A DNA stretch of 64,000 nucleotides from an uncultured Dokdonia sp. (GCF_947492815.1 NZ_CANLOB010000005.1:1-64000), one strand, 5' to 3'. Positions 9,088 through 19,460 are shown, numbered from the stretch's first letter. Program-made: numbers and translations. The notes: generated by a model not told the origin, from the letters alone.

Positions 9088-12063
9088 ATGAAACAAAATT
9101 ACAAAGGCGTTAAAATGACGCTGTTATTTTTGTTATTTCCCATCATTGCGTTTGCGCAAAGTGAAATAACTGGAACGGTACAAGACACAAATGGAGTACC
9201 AATACCATTTGCAAATGTCATTGAAATTGGAACTACAAATGGGGTCACGACTGACTTTGACGGAAAGTTTATCATCAGTGTAGCTAATCTTCCCACCACA
9301 TTAGAATTCTCCATACTTGGATTTACAACCTTATCAAAAGAAATTACAGACACATCATCTGTACAGGTTACACTTTCAGAATCTGCCGAAGCTCTAGAAG
9401 AAGTGGTTGTTACAGGTCTTGCAACATCAATTAAACGATCCAATTCTGCAAATGCTGTCGCTACAGTCTCTGCAGAAGATTTAACGGGAAGAACCCCAGC
9501 GCAAACATTAGATGGGGCTTTAGCTGGTAAATTTGCAGGAGCACAAGTAACAAGAAGTTCTGGAGCACCAGGAGGAGGAATTGCTATAAAATTAAGAGGG
9601 GTTACTTCCATTAATGGAAACTCTCAGCCTCTTTATATTGTAGATGGAGTTTATGTAAATAATAACAGTGTATCTGGTGCAGGATTAAATTTTGTGTCTG
9701 GAGCTTCAGCTGGAGGAAATGCATCTTCCCAAGATAATCCTACTAATAGGATTGCAGATCTAAACCCAGACGATATTGCTAATATTGAAATATTAAAAGG
9801 AGCATCTGCAGCTGCTATTTATGGTTCTCGTGCGGCAGCGGGAGTTGTTATTATTACAACCAAAAAAGGAAAAAGAGGAGAAACTAAAATTTCTTTTTCT
9901 CAAGACATTGGTTTCAATAGAATATTAAATCCTTTAGGACAAAGAAATCTTACAGCAGATATAGCAGAAAATACATATGGAGAAGGAGCAGGTGCTCTTT
10001 TTACAACTGCTCAAGCAAATGGAACATTGGTAGATTTTGAAGATGAAATCTATGGAGAAGATGGATTCATAACAAATACAAGTGTTAATATTTCTGGAGG
10101 AGGTGAAAACACATTGTTTTATGCTGCTTTTTCAAATAATGAAGAAGACGGAATTGTTAGAAATACAGGCTATAATAGAAAATCTGTTCGATTTAATATC
10201 AATCATAACTTCTTAGATGGCAGAGCAAAAATTTCTGTAACGAGTAATTATGTAGATTCAAGGTCAGATAGAGGTTTTTTTAATAATGATAATACAGGAA
10301 CTACCATAGGAGTTTCTTTAACATCTACACCTCCTTTTGCACAGTTATTTCCAGATGCAAATGGGAATTATCCAGATAACCCTTTTAGTGCTTCCAATGC
10401 ACTTCAAACAAGAGATCTAGTAACAAATAGAGAAGATGTAAATAGGTTTATTACTGGAGCTACATTAGATTTTAATATATTTAAGAACACAAAATCAAGC
10501 TTAGATCTTCAAGTAAGAGCAGGGGTAGATTATTATAATCTTGTAAATACAGCTATTTTTCCAAAAGAATTACAATTCCAAAAACCATCTAACGGAGGTT
10601 TAAATGGAGTAAGTGCCTTGGGAACTACAGAAAATAAAGATGCAAACTATTCTGCATTTTTAATACATAAATACAATACTCAGAATGATTTGAGATTTAC
10701 AACGCAAGCGGGTCTTACAAAGCAAACGTTTAGCAGAAACACCGTTAGAAGTATTGCTTCAGGTTTAATCGCTTCAGAGACAAATCTAGATCAAGCGGCA
10801 AACATTAATGTAACTCAATTTAGACAAGAACAAGAAGATACCGGATTTTTTGTTCAAGAAGAACTTAACTACCAAGACAAAATAATTGCAACTGTAGGAG
10901 TTAGAGGTGATAAGTCTAGTAATAATGGAGATGCCAATGAGTTATTTTATTACCCAAAAGCATCAGCTGCTGTAAATTTGCATCAATTTGATTTTTGGAG
11001 TGATGCTATTTTTATAAATAAATTAAAGATACGTTCTGCTTATGGAGAAGCTGGTAATTTTGCGCCTAACGGAGCGCTGTTTACGGCATATGTTAATTCA
11101 TTAATTGGTGGCTTGCCTGGTATTGCAGTACCATTAACTTTAGGAGATTCTGAAATTTCTCCAGAGCGACAAAAAGAATTCGAAGTTGGTTTTGATGCTA
11201 GCTTCCTTGAGAATAGAGTAGGGTTAGAATTTACATACTACAATAAGAATGTAGATGATTTAATTTTACTAGCAAATAATGAATCGTCTTCTGGGTTTAG
11301 TAATAGATTTGCAAATGCAGGAAATTTAAAAAACTCAGGAGTTGAAATTGGTCTAAACGGATTAATTTTAGAAAAAGAAGACTTTGATTGGAATGCTAAT
11401 TTGTTATTCTTTACTAATACATCAGAAATTACAAGACTTGATGTAGATCCTTTTAATCTAGGAGGTTTTGGACAAGGCTTAGGAACATTTAGAATAGAAG
11501 AAGGGAAAAGCGCTACCCAGATTGTAGGAACTAATGCAGACGGTGTATTAACAGTGCTTGGTGATGCAGAACCAGATTTTCAAATGACATTAAGTAATAC
11601 GCTTCATTATAAAAATTTTGACTTGTCTTTCTTATGGCATTGGAAAAAAGGGGGAGACAATATTAATTTAACTACGCTATTAACAGACTTTGGAGGGACC
11701 AGTGCAGATTATGATGATACTGGCTTAGATCCTTCAGGACAAATGTCTAATGGAGACTTTAGAATTGCTTCTTTCTTTGGAGGAAATGCAACTCCTTTTA
11801 TAGAGGATGCATCTTATTTGAGATTACGAGAAATAGGATTGTACTACAACTTACCTAACAAAGTGCTGGAGAATGTTTTTGCAGGGTATATTGCTAACTT
11901 TAAGGTTGGATTTTCTGGAAATAACTTAATTAATATTTTTGATTATAATAGTTATGATCCAGAAGTTTCAAATTTTGGATCAAATGGATTATCTACAGGT
12001 GTTGAGGTAACGCCGTTTCCTTCTTCAAAACGTTATTTGTTTCACGTAAAAGTTGACTTTTAA
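9088..12063 (+). CDS. SusC/RagA family TonB-dependent outer-membrane transporter
   Basis: 991 residues from ATG 9088. An in-frame ATG at 9019 is rejected because it would put non-signal residues ahead of the signal peptide LLFLLFPIIAFAQ. The order is a carboxypeptidase-regulatory-like domain (GTVQDTNGVPIPFANVIE), then a TonB-box region and plug (LEEVVVTGL, LRGVTSINGNSQPLYIVDG, SRAAAGVVIITTKKGK). A 22-strand barrel follows, ending in an aromatic residue (FHVKVDF). SusC proteins import glycans or peptides with a SusD lipoprotein lid, which is encoded next. No glycoside hydrolase, peptidase or sensor is adjacent, so the substrate is unknown. Confidence 0.93.
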   Translation: MKQNYKGVKMTLLFLLFPIIAFAQSEITGTVQDTNGVPIPFANVIEIGTTNGVTTDFDGKFIISVANLPTTLEFSILGFTTLSKEITDTSSVQVTLSESAEALEEVVVTGLATSIKRSNSANAVATVSAEDLTGRTPAQTLDGALAGKFAGAQVTRSSGAPGGGIAIKLRGVTSINGNSQPLYIVDGVYVNNNSVSGAGLNFVSGASAGGNASSQDNPTNRIADLNPDDIANIEILKGASAAAIYGSRAAAGVVIITTKKGKRGETKISFSQDIGFNRILNPLGQRNLTADIAENTYGEGAGALFTTAQANGTLVDFEDEIYGEDGFITNTSVNISGGGENTLFYAAFSNNEEDGIVRNTGYNRKSVRFNINHNFLDGRAKISVTSNYVDSRSDRGFFNNDNTGTTIGVSLTSTPPFAQLFPDANGNYPDNPFSASNALQTRDLVTNREDVNRFITGATLDFNIFKNTKSSLDLQVRAGVDYYNLVNTAIFPKELQFQKPSNGGLNGVSALGTTENKDANYSAFLIHKYNTQNDLRFTTQAGLTKQTFSRNTVRSIASGLIASETNLDQAANINVTQFRQEQEDTGFFVQEELNYQDKIIATVGVRGDKSSNNGDANELFYYPKASAAVNLHQFDFWSDAIFINKLKIRSAYGEAGNFAPNGALFTAYVNSLIGGLPGIAVPLTLGDSEISPERQKEFEVGFDASFLENRVGLEFTYYNKNVDDLILLANNESSSGFSNRFANAGNLKNSGVEIGLNGLILEKEDFDWNANLLFFTNTSEITRLDVDPFNLGGFGQGLGTFRIEEGKSATQIVGTNADGVLTVLGDAEPDFQMTLSNTLHYKNFDLSFLWHWKKGGDNINLTTLLTDFGGTSADYDDTGLDPSGQMSNGDFRIASFFGGNATPFIEDASYLRLREIGLYYNLPNKVLENVFAGYIANFKVGFSGNNLINIFDYNSYDPEVSNFGSNGLSTGVEVTPFPSSKRYLFHVKVDF

Positions 12064-12079
12064 TATTAAAAAGATAAAA

Positions 12080-13387
12080 ATGAAAACATATAAAAATATA
12101 ATAGTATTGATGTTATTTTCCTTCCTAGCATTTGCTTGTGAGGTAGAAGATGGAGAAAATTTAAATGGCCCCACAACAGATGCTGTTTCAGAAGATCTTT
12201 CTAGAGGCGAATTACAAGAAGCCATCGGAGGAGCATTATCAGATATGAGAGTTCGATTAGGAACGCAAGTAGATGCAATGTCTGTGGCAGGAAGAGAGTA
12301 CTGGAGATTTCAAAGTTCAGATCCAAGATGGACAGCAGATTTACTGACAGGAACCTTAGATAATAATACATTTTATACAACAAATCCATATGCGGCTAGA
12401 TACGCTGCGATAAAGGATATTAATATATTATTAGAAGGACTAGCAAATACAACAGCCGATTTTTCTGATCAAGAAATTGCAGCAATTAGAGGGTTTGCAA
12501 ACACCATAAAAGCACACGAACTATTAATGGTATTGAATCATCAGTTCCAAAACGGAATTCGTATAGATGTAAATGATCCAGACAACTTAGGACCATTTGT
12601 AAATTATGATGATTCTTTAACAGCAATTTTTCAAATGCTAACAGAAGCCGTTTCTGATTTATCAAATGGAGGAGATGTATTCCCTTTTAGCATTCCGTCT
12701 GGATTTGCAATTGCAAGTACACCTGCTAGTTTTATTGAGTTTAATAATGCACTAGCAGCAAGAGTAGAAATTTATAGAGGTAATTTGTCATCAGCTAGTA
12801 CATTACTTCAGAATTCATTTATGAACATGAATGGTGATTTGGATAATGGAGTATATTTTACATTTTCTCTTTCAGGAGCAGATTTAGCAAATCCATTATT
12901 TTTTGCGTTAAACTCTACAGGAGCAAATGCAAGAATTGCACATCCAACGTTTGTTGATGATGCTAGACCTAATGATACAAGGGTAAATAAAGCGGTGTTA
13001 AGAAATGAATCAATTACGCAGTCAGATCTTACGGGAACACACGATGTTTTTGTATATGGAAGTCAAGAGGCTTCTGCTGCGATTATTAGGAATGAAGAGC
13101 TATTGTTATTATTTGCAGAAGCAAATCATATTTCAAATCCAACAGCTGCTATTGAAGCACTAGATGTAATTCGTATAAATGCAGGATTAGGAGCATATTC
13201 AGGAGGTAATTCTCCTGCAGAGTTGGTAGATGAAATTATCTATAATAGAAGATATTCTTTATTTGCAGAAGGAGGACATAGATGGATAGATGTGAGAAGG
13301 TTTGGAATTTTAAATACCTTACCTATTGATAGAGCAGGAGATGCAATATTTGATCAATTCCCGATTCCTTTGACAGAAAACCAATAG
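12080..13387 (+). CDS. SusD/RagB family outer-membrane lipoprotein
   Basis: 435 residues from ATG 12080, 16 bp after the susC-like stop. An upstream in-frame start overlapping susC is less likely because the lipoprotein signal MKTYKNIIVLML...FAC starts here. The Cys lies in LAFACE. The SusD C-terminal signature is clear: LLLFAEANH, DVIRINAGLGAY, ELVDEIIYNRRYSLFAEG and GHRWIDVRRFG. It is expected to cap the SusC barrel and bind the same nutrient. A strong terminator follows, so susC-susD is a complete two-gene unit. Confidence 0.93.
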   Translation: MKTYKNIIVLMLFSFLAFACEVEDGENLNGPTTDAVSEDLSRGELQEAIGGALSDMRVRLGTQVDAMSVAGREYWRFQSSDPRWTADLLTGTLDNNTFYTTNPYAARYAAIKDINILLEGLANTTADFSDQEIAAIRGFANTIKAHELLMVLNHQFQNGIRIDVNDPDNLGPFVNYDDSLTAIFQMLTEAVSDLSNGGDVFPFSIPSGFAIASTPASFIEFNNALAARVEIYRGNLSSASTLLQNSFMNMNGDLDNGVYFTFSLSGADLANPLFFALNSTGANARIAHPTFVDDARPNDTRVNKAVLRNESITQSDLTGTHDVFVYGSQEASAAIIRNEELLLLFAEANHISNPTAAIEALDVIRINAGLGAYSGGNSPAELVDEIIYNRRYSLFAEGGHRWIDVRRFGILNTLPIDRAGDAIFDQFPIPLTENQ

Positions 13388-13429
13388 TGATATACCAAAC
13401 TAGGTAGAATTAGTTCCACTATGTAATGA

Positions 13430-13464
13430 GAAACTCCCGAAATAACTCGGGAGTTTCTTTTTTA
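13430..13464 (+). terminator. Intrinsic terminator of the susC-susD unit
   Basis: An 11-bp perfect stem, 13430-13440 with 13447-13457 (core CTCCCGA/TCGGGAG), followed by a run of seven T. Confidence 0.9.
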
Positions 13465-13492
13465 TGATGAGTAAGAAATAGTATTGTATTTT

Positions 13493-13975
13493 TCATTCCA
13501 TTATTTCTTTCCCAATAAATTCGGTAGTCTTTTTTGGTTTTGTAAGATTCCAACTAGGTTTGAAAAGTTGCATAAATGAGAGTGTAAGTACTGCTGTAGT
13601 GGCAAATCCACAAATGGCTACTGTAAATAAAATGATTCCTAAACTGCTAGATTTTCCCCAAGGTCCCATAAAATTATCTATAAATGTGGGATTGATGTTT
13701 CCTGCATAAATCCCAAAGAATATAGTAAATAACAATGTGCCAAGAAATCCAGTAACAATGCCAGTTGTAAAACCATCGGCATAGGTAAACGCATCATTTT
13801 TCCTCAGTTTATATCCTTTGATAGCTTCATAAACTCCAAAGGCTGTAATCACACCATTAAATAAACTAAATAGTGGATTTGTATGCCATCCAAAGAGAGA
13901 AATGATTAGAAAATAACTAATAAGCAAACCACTTAAAGCGATTGCATAACGTACGGGTAGTGCAAATTTTAACAT
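13493..13975 (-). CDS. DUF4199 family membrane protein
   Basis: 160 residues with four hydrophobic helices. It begins LPVRYAIALSGLLISYFLI and has the conserved inner part YEAIKGYKLRKNDAFTYADGF. This layout fits the DUF4199 family of small Bacteroidetes inner-membrane proteins of unknown function. It is convergent with susD and stands alone; the RND genes that follow on the same strand are transcribed toward their own terminator. Confidence 0.75.
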   Translation of the reverse strand: MLKFALPVRYAIALSGLLISYFLIISLFGWHTNPLFSLFNGVITAFGVYEAIKGYKLRKNDAFTYADGFTTGIVTGFLGTLLFTIFFGIYAGNINPTFIDNFMGPWGKSSSLGIILFTVAICGFATTAVLTLSFMQLFKPSWNLTKPKKTTEFIGKEIME

Positions 13976-14140
13976 CGTAATATCTTTTTGGTTCTCTTTA
14001 ATTTACGGAAAATCAATCAAATATGTCTTCTGTGTGATGTTAAAACTCTATACGCTGAAGTGTATACTGAGCTTGCCGAAGTGCGAAAGCGTACTAAAAA
14101 AGACTTGAAATCAGTACTAAACGTAGTTCTTGTAAAAACA

Positions 14141-14171
14141 AAAACGCCAGTATCATACTGGCGTTTTTTAA
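14141..14171 (-). terminator. Terminator of the efflux operon (bidirectional shape)
   Basis: A 13-bp perfect inverted repeat, 14141-14153 with 14155-14167 (core ACGCCAGTAT), with T-runs on both strands. It lies 21 bp past the stop of the RND gene. The rest of 13976-14191 holds a partial copy (near 14060-14095) of the short intergenic repeat containing ACTGAGCxTGxCGAAGT. Confidence 0.85.
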
Positions 14172-14191
14172 AGGGAATAAATAGGGGGTGC

Positions 14192-17100
14192 TTATTCACC
14201 TTCGGGGATTGGATAATCAAAAGATTCATTATCCAATATATCAGTATCTAATGCGTTAGCAAGTTCTTCATCATCTGTTATTGTCGTAGCTTCTTGATGT
14301 GCATCTGTGGCGGCAGCTCCTCTAAAATATAGTTTAATGCGGTATACTATATAGTAGAGTAGTGGTACAATAATAAGTGTTAGAAACGTAGCGATAATAA
14401 GACCATAAATTACGGTCCAAGCCAGAGGACCCCAGAAAATTACATTATCTCCTCCTACGTAAATTCCAGCATCAAAATCTTGAAATAATCCAAAGAAGTC
14501 AATGTTTATTCCAATAGCTAATGGTATTAATCCTAATACAGTTGTAATCGCTGTAAGTAATACAGGACGTAAACGTGCACGACCACCTTCTACAATAAGT
14601 TGTTTTGTCGTCTCCTTATCCAGCATTTGTTTTCCTTCAAGATCTCTTTCTACTTCTTTACGATCTATCAATAACTGAGTGTAATCGAGAAGTACCACAC
14701 CATTATTTACTACAATTCCGGCAAGGGAAATAATCCCCATCATCGTCATGATAATCACAAAAGAAGATCCACTAATAATAATACCTCCAAAAACACCAAT
14801 GAAGCTAAGAAAGATAGCAATCATAATGATGATTGGTTTTGATATAGAACTAAACTGAAAGATGAGTAAGAAAAAGATTAATCCTAAACCTCCAAAGAAG
14901 GCACTCATTAAGAATGACATTTCTTTTTGTTGCTCTTCTATCTGACCTGTATAAAAGACTTCTACATTTTCAGGCATTTCATCATCAAAATTATTCATTT
15001 CTTGCTTGATGCTATTTACAACCACTCCTGCATCTGTGTATCCTGCAGCAAGATTAGAGTATACAGTTACAACTCGTTTAGAATCACGATGTTTAATAGC
15101 ACTAAATGATGAGGTGTTTTTTGTAGTAGTTACTGCTGAGACAGGGATTTCTTTAATCTGTCCGCTAGCTTGATCTCTGAAAATAATATTCTGATTGAAT
15201 AAGGCAGAGTTGTTATAGCGTTGATCTTCTTTAAAACGAACATAGATATCATAATCTTCTCCATCTTTTTTATACACTCCTGCTTTATCTCCAAAAATAG
15301 CACGACGTAATTGCATACCTACTTGGCCTACCGCAACCCCTAGTTCTCCAGCCTTTTCTCGATCTACGATTACTTCTGTACCTGGTTTTCCTCTATTTAC
15401 ATTAATTTTCAATTCATCTACTCCAGGAACATTACGCGAATTTATATAGTTTCGCATTTTTTCTGCAGCTACGATAAGTTCTCCATAATCATCACCTTGT
15501 AACTCTAAGTTAATAGGATATCCTTGCGGAGGTCCAGCAGCATCTTTCTCTACAGTAATCACAACGCCTGGGTAAATACCTTTTAAAGCATCTTGTACTT
15601 TAAATCGTAACTCTTCACTATCGGCACCATTACGAAATTTATATTCACGCATGGTTGCAGTAATCTTTGAACGATGCGGCATCTCTGCTGCACTTCCTCC
15701 ATCTGTTTGAGGGTTTCCAGCGCCTTCTCCTACCTGAGAAACAGAGGTCTCTACTAAAGCGTTATAATCCTCGCCCTCTAGATATTCTTGATCATTAAAG
15801 ACTTTAAAAATACGACGCTCTATTTCTTTAGTAATCGCATTTGTCTTTTTGATATCTGTTCCTTCTGGATATTCTATATAGGTAATAATCTGATTTGGTT
15901 TATTGTCTGGGAAGAATTCAATGGCTGTGCGTCCTTGGCTTGCAGATACAATAAAACCAATGATCGTAAAAATAAGGATGAAAAATATTCCTACAGTAAA
16001 CCCTATAGGTTTCCAACCCCGTAACGCCCAACCTAAGAAGTTACGGTATTTGTTTTCTAACCAAGTTAGGAAACGACGTTGAAAAACTTGAGTAGCGTTA
16101 TGGAGTACATATTTATACACCCACATTAATAGAATAGTCACTAATATCAATGATCCAAAACCTCTTATAGCGCCTCCAAGAAAAAGAATCATAAGCCCTA
16201 TAGGTAACATGATAAGAGAGATGCGAATAAGAAGTTTTAATGTAAGTGGTTTCTCATCTGTTTTCATAAACTGAGATACCAGCATCGAGTTAATAAAAAT
16301 AGCAACAAATAATGATGATCCTAATACAACCGAAAGTGTAATGGGGAAGTAAATCATAAATTGCCCCATAAGACCAGGCCATAGCCCAAGTGGTACAAAT
16401 GCTGCAACCGTAGTAAGCGTGGAAATAATGATTGGAAATGCAATTTCACCTATTCCTTTTTTGGCAGCTTCAATACGACCCATCCCTTCTTCATCCATAA
16501 GGCGGTATACATTTTCTACCACCACAATTCCATTATCTACCAGCATCCCTAACCCCATAATTAAGGCAAATAAGATCATGGTATTCATCGTATACCCCAT
16601 CAAGTTTAGAATCATAAAACTCATAAACATTGACATAGGTATTGCAAATCCTACAAAAAGGGCATTTTTAAATCCTAAGAAGAACATAAGAACGCCTACT
16701 ACGAGTATAATCCCGAAAATGATATTGTTTACAAGGTCATTTACTTGGTTTTCTGTTTTTGCACTTTGATCATTTGCTGTTGTGATTTTTACATCAGGAG
16801 GAAATACTTCTGTTTCAGCTTTTTCTATGATCTCTGTAATCTGTTCTACAGCGGCAATCATATTTTTTCCAGAACGTTTCTTTACATCTAGCATCACCAC
16901 GCTTTCACTTACCTCTCCATCATTTACAGATTCTCCTTTTTCTAAAGTGAGGTCACGTGCATAGGTTGTTTTGTCTTCTTCTGTAAAAGTAACAGTAGCA
17001 ATATCTCTTAAGTAAACAGCTCCATTTTCAGATTTTACAACAAAATTCTCTAGCTGTTCTGGCGTATCTATTTCACCTAGGATACGAATATTACGACGTT

Positions 17101-17818
17101 GCCCACTAGAAATTAAGTTTCCTGCAGAAAGCGTCATGTTTCCGTTGCTGATGGCTCCTAATACGTTGTCAAAATTAACTTTAGCAGCCATCATTTTGTA
17201 GATGTCTACAGCAACTTCAACTTCTCGTTCTTGTGCCCCACGGATGGTAGCCTCTTTTATTTCTTTAAGACTTTCTATTTCATCTTGAAGATACTCTGCA
17301 TACTCTTTAAGCTTATCTACTGGGTAATCTCCAGAGATATTTACATTTAGTATAGGTGTTTCTTCAGAAATACTTAAATCAAAAACATTCGGTTCTACTT
17401 TTGCTCCATTAAAGGTAGGCCAATCCTCATTTGCTGTTTCTGAATCTACTTCGTCTTTTACTTTTTGTTTGGCGGCTTGTACATCCATTTTGTAGTCAAA
17501 CTCTACCGTAATAATAGCATAATCTTCCTGAGATGTAGACAACACTTCTTCTACACCAGATAGGTTTTGTAGTTTGTCTTCTAATGGATCTACAATAAGA
17601 CGTTCTATATCTTCTGCAGTATTTCCGGGATAAGGAACGGAGACATAAATCTTAGTCTCATTAATTTCAGGGAAATTTTCCCTTGCCATCCCTAAATATG
17701 CGCTCATCCCTAAAATTAGAAACAGTGCCATTAATACATAGATAATTGTCGGATTGTCTATAGCCCAGCTAGAGATGCCGAACTCTTTATTTACATTCTT
17801 TTTTTTCTTTGCACTCAT
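14192..17818 (-). CDS. RND efflux transporter permease (AcrB/CusA superfamily)
   Basis: 1208 residues, slightly longer than the usual 1000-1100. The N-terminal helix follows SSWAIDNPTIIYVLMALFL, then porter domains, and the TM4 proton-relay motif MGLGMLVDNGIVVVENVYR. A second half follows with MMGIISLAGIVVNNGVVLLDY and the C-terminal TIIVPLLYYIVYRIKL. An acidic tail of about 40 residues extends past the last helix. It is the inner-membrane pump of a tripartite system. The adaptor gene lies 4 bp upstream and tolC further up, with a TetR regulator at the head. Substrate unknown; the regulator suggests drugs or lipophilic compounds rather than metals. Confidence 0.93.
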   Translation of the reverse strand: MSAKKKKNVNKEFGISSWAIDNPTIIYVLMALFLILGMSAYLGMARENFPEINETKIYVSVPYPGNTAEDIERLIVDPLEDKLQNLSGVEEVLSTSQEDYAIITVEFDYKMDVQAAKQKVKDEVDSETANEDWPTFNGAKVEPNVFDLSISEETPILNVNISGDYPVDKLKEYAEYLQDEIESLKEIKEATIRGAQEREVEVAVDIYKMMAAKVNFDNVLGAISNGNMTLSAGNLISSGQRRNIRILGEIDTPEQLENFVVKSENGAVYLRDIATVTFTEEDKTTYARDLTLEKGESVNDGEVSESVVMLDVKKRSGKNMIAAVEQITEIIEKAETEVFPPDVKITTANDQSAKTENQVNDLVNNIIFGIILVVGVLMFFLGFKNALFVGFAIPMSMFMSFMILNLMGYTMNTMILFALIMGLGMLVDNGIVVVENVYRLMDEEGMGRIEAAKKGIGEIAFPIIISTLTTVAAFVPLGLWPGLMGQFMIYFPITLSVVLGSSLFVAIFINSMLVSQFMKTDEKPLTLKLLIRISLIMLPIGLMILFLGGAIRGFGSLILVTILLMWVYKYVLHNATQVFQRRFLTWLENKYRNFLGWALRGWKPIGFTVGIFFILIFTIIGFIVSASQGRTAIEFFPDNKPNQIITYIEYPEGTDIKKTNAITKEIERRIFKVFNDQEYLEGEDYNALVETSVSQVGEGAGNPQTDGGSAAEMPHRSKITATMREYKFRNGADSEELRFKVQDALKGIYPGVVITVEKDAAGPPQGYPINLELQGDDYGELIVAAEKMRNYINSRNVPGVDELKINVNRGKPGTEVIVDREKAGELGVAVGQVGMQLRRAIFGDKAGVYKKDGEDYDIYVRFKEDQRYNNSALFNQNIIFRDQASGQIKEIPVSAVTTTKNTSSFSAIKHRDSKRVVTVYSNLAAGYTDAGVVVNSIKQEMNNFDDEMPENVEVFYTGQIEEQQKEMSFLMSAFFGGLGLIFFLLIFQFSSISKPIIIMIAIFLSFIGVFGGIIISGSSFVIIMTMMGIISLAGIVVNNGVVLLDYTQLLIDRKEVERDLEGKQMLDKETTKQLIVEGGRARLRPVLLTAITTVLGLIPLAIGINIDFFGLFQDFDAGIYVGGDNVIFWGPLAWTVIYGLIIATFLTLIIVPLLYYIVYRIKLYFRGAAATDAHQEATTITDDEELANALDTDILDNESFDYPIPEGE

Positions 17819-17822
17819 GGTC

Positions 17823-18983
17823 TTAGTATGTTAAGATTCGTACTTCTTGATTATCTTTTACAGAACGTGCACCCTCTACTATAATAAGATCGCCACTTTT
17901 AAGCCCTGAAAGCACTTCTATTTTATCACCTTGAGACTTACCAGTTTCTATAATTTGTTGTTTAGCGACAATGGTGTTTGTGTCCGCTTTCGCGAAAGCG
18001 GTATAGACATACTGTTTTCCTTCTGCATTTTCATTAATAACATTTAAAGGGATAAGAATTGCATTGTCTACTGTATAATCATTAATAGATAGTCTAGCCG
18101 TAAGATTTGGCTTGATGTTTCCTTTCTTGTTAGGTACAGCAACTTCTATCGGAAAACTCCTGTTAGATGGATTAATGTAATCCCCTGCTTGTCTAATGGT
18201 GGCTTTTATAGTTTCATTAAGTACGGGGAAGAATACACTCACATCTTTTCCTTTACGAACTGTTGTAAGGTAGGTCTCAGGAACCTCTGCGGTTACATAC
18301 ATATTATTTAAGTTTACAATTCTAAATAATGCCATGCCTGGAGAAACTACCGTTCCTTGTTCTGTAATAACATCATCTACAATACCTGAGAAAGGTGCTT
18401 TTACAACAGTTCTGCTTAACTGACTTTTCATCTGTTTTACCATGTCTTGAGCAGATTCGTATTGCGTTTTTGCTTGTAAGTATTGAATTTCAGATCCTAT
18501 TTTTTGATTCCAAAGGCGTTCTTGTCTTTCAAAAGTGGTTTTTGCAAGTGCCGCTTGTGTCTCTAGTTGTGCAACTTGATTACTGATACCTCCATCGTCT
18601 ATACGACCAAGAATTTGACCTTTAGAAACGCGTTGCCCTTCTTTAACATTTACACGTAATAATGTTCCTTGATATTCAGGGTATACAAGTACATTTTGTT
18701 TTGTTTCAACATTACCTTGAATCTCAACATAATGGTTAAATAAGGTGTCTTTTACAGTCATTGTAGTCACAAGAACTCCTTCTTTAGGATCTTTCTCTGC
18801 TATTGCTTTTTCTATGAGTTCAAGCTCTGTTGCTATAGTTGCTGCTTGTGTGCTTAACTCTGCTTTCTTAGTTTTTAAAACTTCTATATTTCCAGCTTCT
18901 ATAATAGCTTCTATAGATTGTGGCTTATCTCCACCACAGGAAGCTAATATGAGTACTATAATTAGCAAAAATGTTTGTTTCAT
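17823..18983 (-). CDS. RND efflux periplasmic adaptor (membrane fusion) lipoprotein
   Basis: 386 residues from ATG 18983. The frame is open to 19070, but that extension encodes the octamer repeat and precedes a clear lipoprotein signal (LLIIVLILASCGG), so it is rejected. A coiled-coil (about 25-60) is followed by the split lipoyl hairpin (QGTLLRVNVKEGQRVSKGQILGRID), a helical hairpin and a beta-barrel (VVKAPFSGIVDDVITEQGTVV). The C-terminal part is a membrane-proximal domain. It bridges the RND pump to TolC. The palindrome at 17986-17999 is read in frame as AFAKA close to the C terminus. Confidence 0.92.
   Translation of the reverse strand: MKQTFLLIIVLILASCGGDKPQSIEAIIEAGNIEVLKTKKAELSTQAATIATELELIEKAIAEKDPKEGVLVTTMTVKDTLFNHYVEIQGNVETKQNVLVYPEYQGTLLRVNVKEGQRVSKGQILGRIDDGGISNQVAQLETQAALAKTTFERQERLWNQKIGSEIQYLQAKTQYESAQDMVKQMKSQLSRTVVKAPFSGIVDDVITEQGTVVSPGMALFRIVNLNNMYVTAEVPETYLTTVRKGKDVSVFFPVLNETIKATIRQAGDYINPSNRSFPIEVAVPNKKGNIKPNLTARLSINDYTVDNAILIPLNVINENAEGKQYVYTAFAKADTNTIVAKQQIIETGKSQGDKIEVLSGLKSGDLIIVEGARSVKDNQEVRILTY
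17986..17999. repeat. GCTTTCGCGAAAGC palindrome, exact copy 3
   Basis: In-frame in the adaptor gene, read as A-F-A-K-A. Here the symmetry extends to 18 bp (CC...GG flanks). Confidence 0.9.
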
Positions 18984-19017
18984 GATTAGGTTGGATTTAT
19001 TGTGAGAGATATCAAAT

Positions 19018-19049
19018 TGTCGATATGTCGATGTGTCGATATGTTGATG
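19018..19049. repeat. Octanucleotide tandem repeat, 4 units, downstream of the four-helix-bundle gene
   Basis: Four 8-bp units (TGTCGATA, TGTCGATG, TGTCGATA, TGTTGATG) with one or two changes each. They lie between the stop of the four-helix-bundle gene and the adaptor start. The period is the same as in the larger repeat on the other side of that gene. Confidence 0.85.
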
Positions 19050-19072
19050 TTTAGCAGTGGTTATTTTCATAG

Positions 19073-19435
19073 TTAGTTTTTTAATTGAGATTTTCTAAGC
19101 CCATCAAGCATAGCTGTAACCTCAGTTATTTGAGTTCTTATTATAGTATAATCTTCATTTTTTAGAAAACCTAAATCATTAGATATGATACTTTGATTTA
19201 ATAATTCAAGTGTAGATCCATAAGCTATTTCTGTAAACCTAGCTTGATCTTTATTCGTATGTCTTCCTGTCCCTTCTGAAATATTTGATGCTATTGAAAT
19301 AGCACACCTTCTCATCTGACTTGTAAGACCAAATTTTTCTTCGGCTGGAAAATGACTTGTAAGTTTATATACAAACACAGAAAGTGCTCTTGACTTTTGC
19401 CAAACATTTAATTTTTCAAAACCAAATATTTTCAT
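19073..19435 (-). CDS. Four-helix-bundle protein (23S rRNA intervening-sequence/S23 family)
   Basis: 120 residues. The family pattern is plain: FEKLNVWQKSRALSVFVYK, FGLTSQMRRCAISIASNISEG, the polar RHTNKDQARF stretch and helix LLNQSIISNDLGF. These proteins form four-helix bundles; relatives are encoded in 23S rRNA intervening sequences, and the Avd accessory protein of diversity-generating retroelements has the same fold. The biochemical role of stand-alone copies is not known. It interrupts an otherwise standard tetR-tolC-adaptor-pump operon and is bracketed by two 8-bp tandem repeats. This suggests it came in as a unit (inference). I found no reverse transcriptase or variable repeat nearby. 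Confidence 0.88.
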   Translation of the reverse strand: MKIFGFEKLNVWQKSRALSVFVYKLTSHFPAEEKFGLTSQMRRCAISIASNISEGTGRHTNKDQARFTEIAYGSTLELLNQSIISNDLGFLKNEDYTIIRTQITEVTAMLDGLRKSQLKN

Positions 19436-19460
19436 TTTTTATTTATTTTTTTAAATATTA

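Noticed and set aside
18984..19070. N-terminal extension of the efflux adaptor
   Set aside because: The extension is encoded by the octamer repeat and precedes a clear lipoprotein signal peptide starting at 18983.
19073..19435. Avd protein of a diversity-generating retroelement
   Set aside because: No reverse transcriptase, template repeat or variable repeat was found nearby; kept as a stand-alone four-helix-bundle protein.
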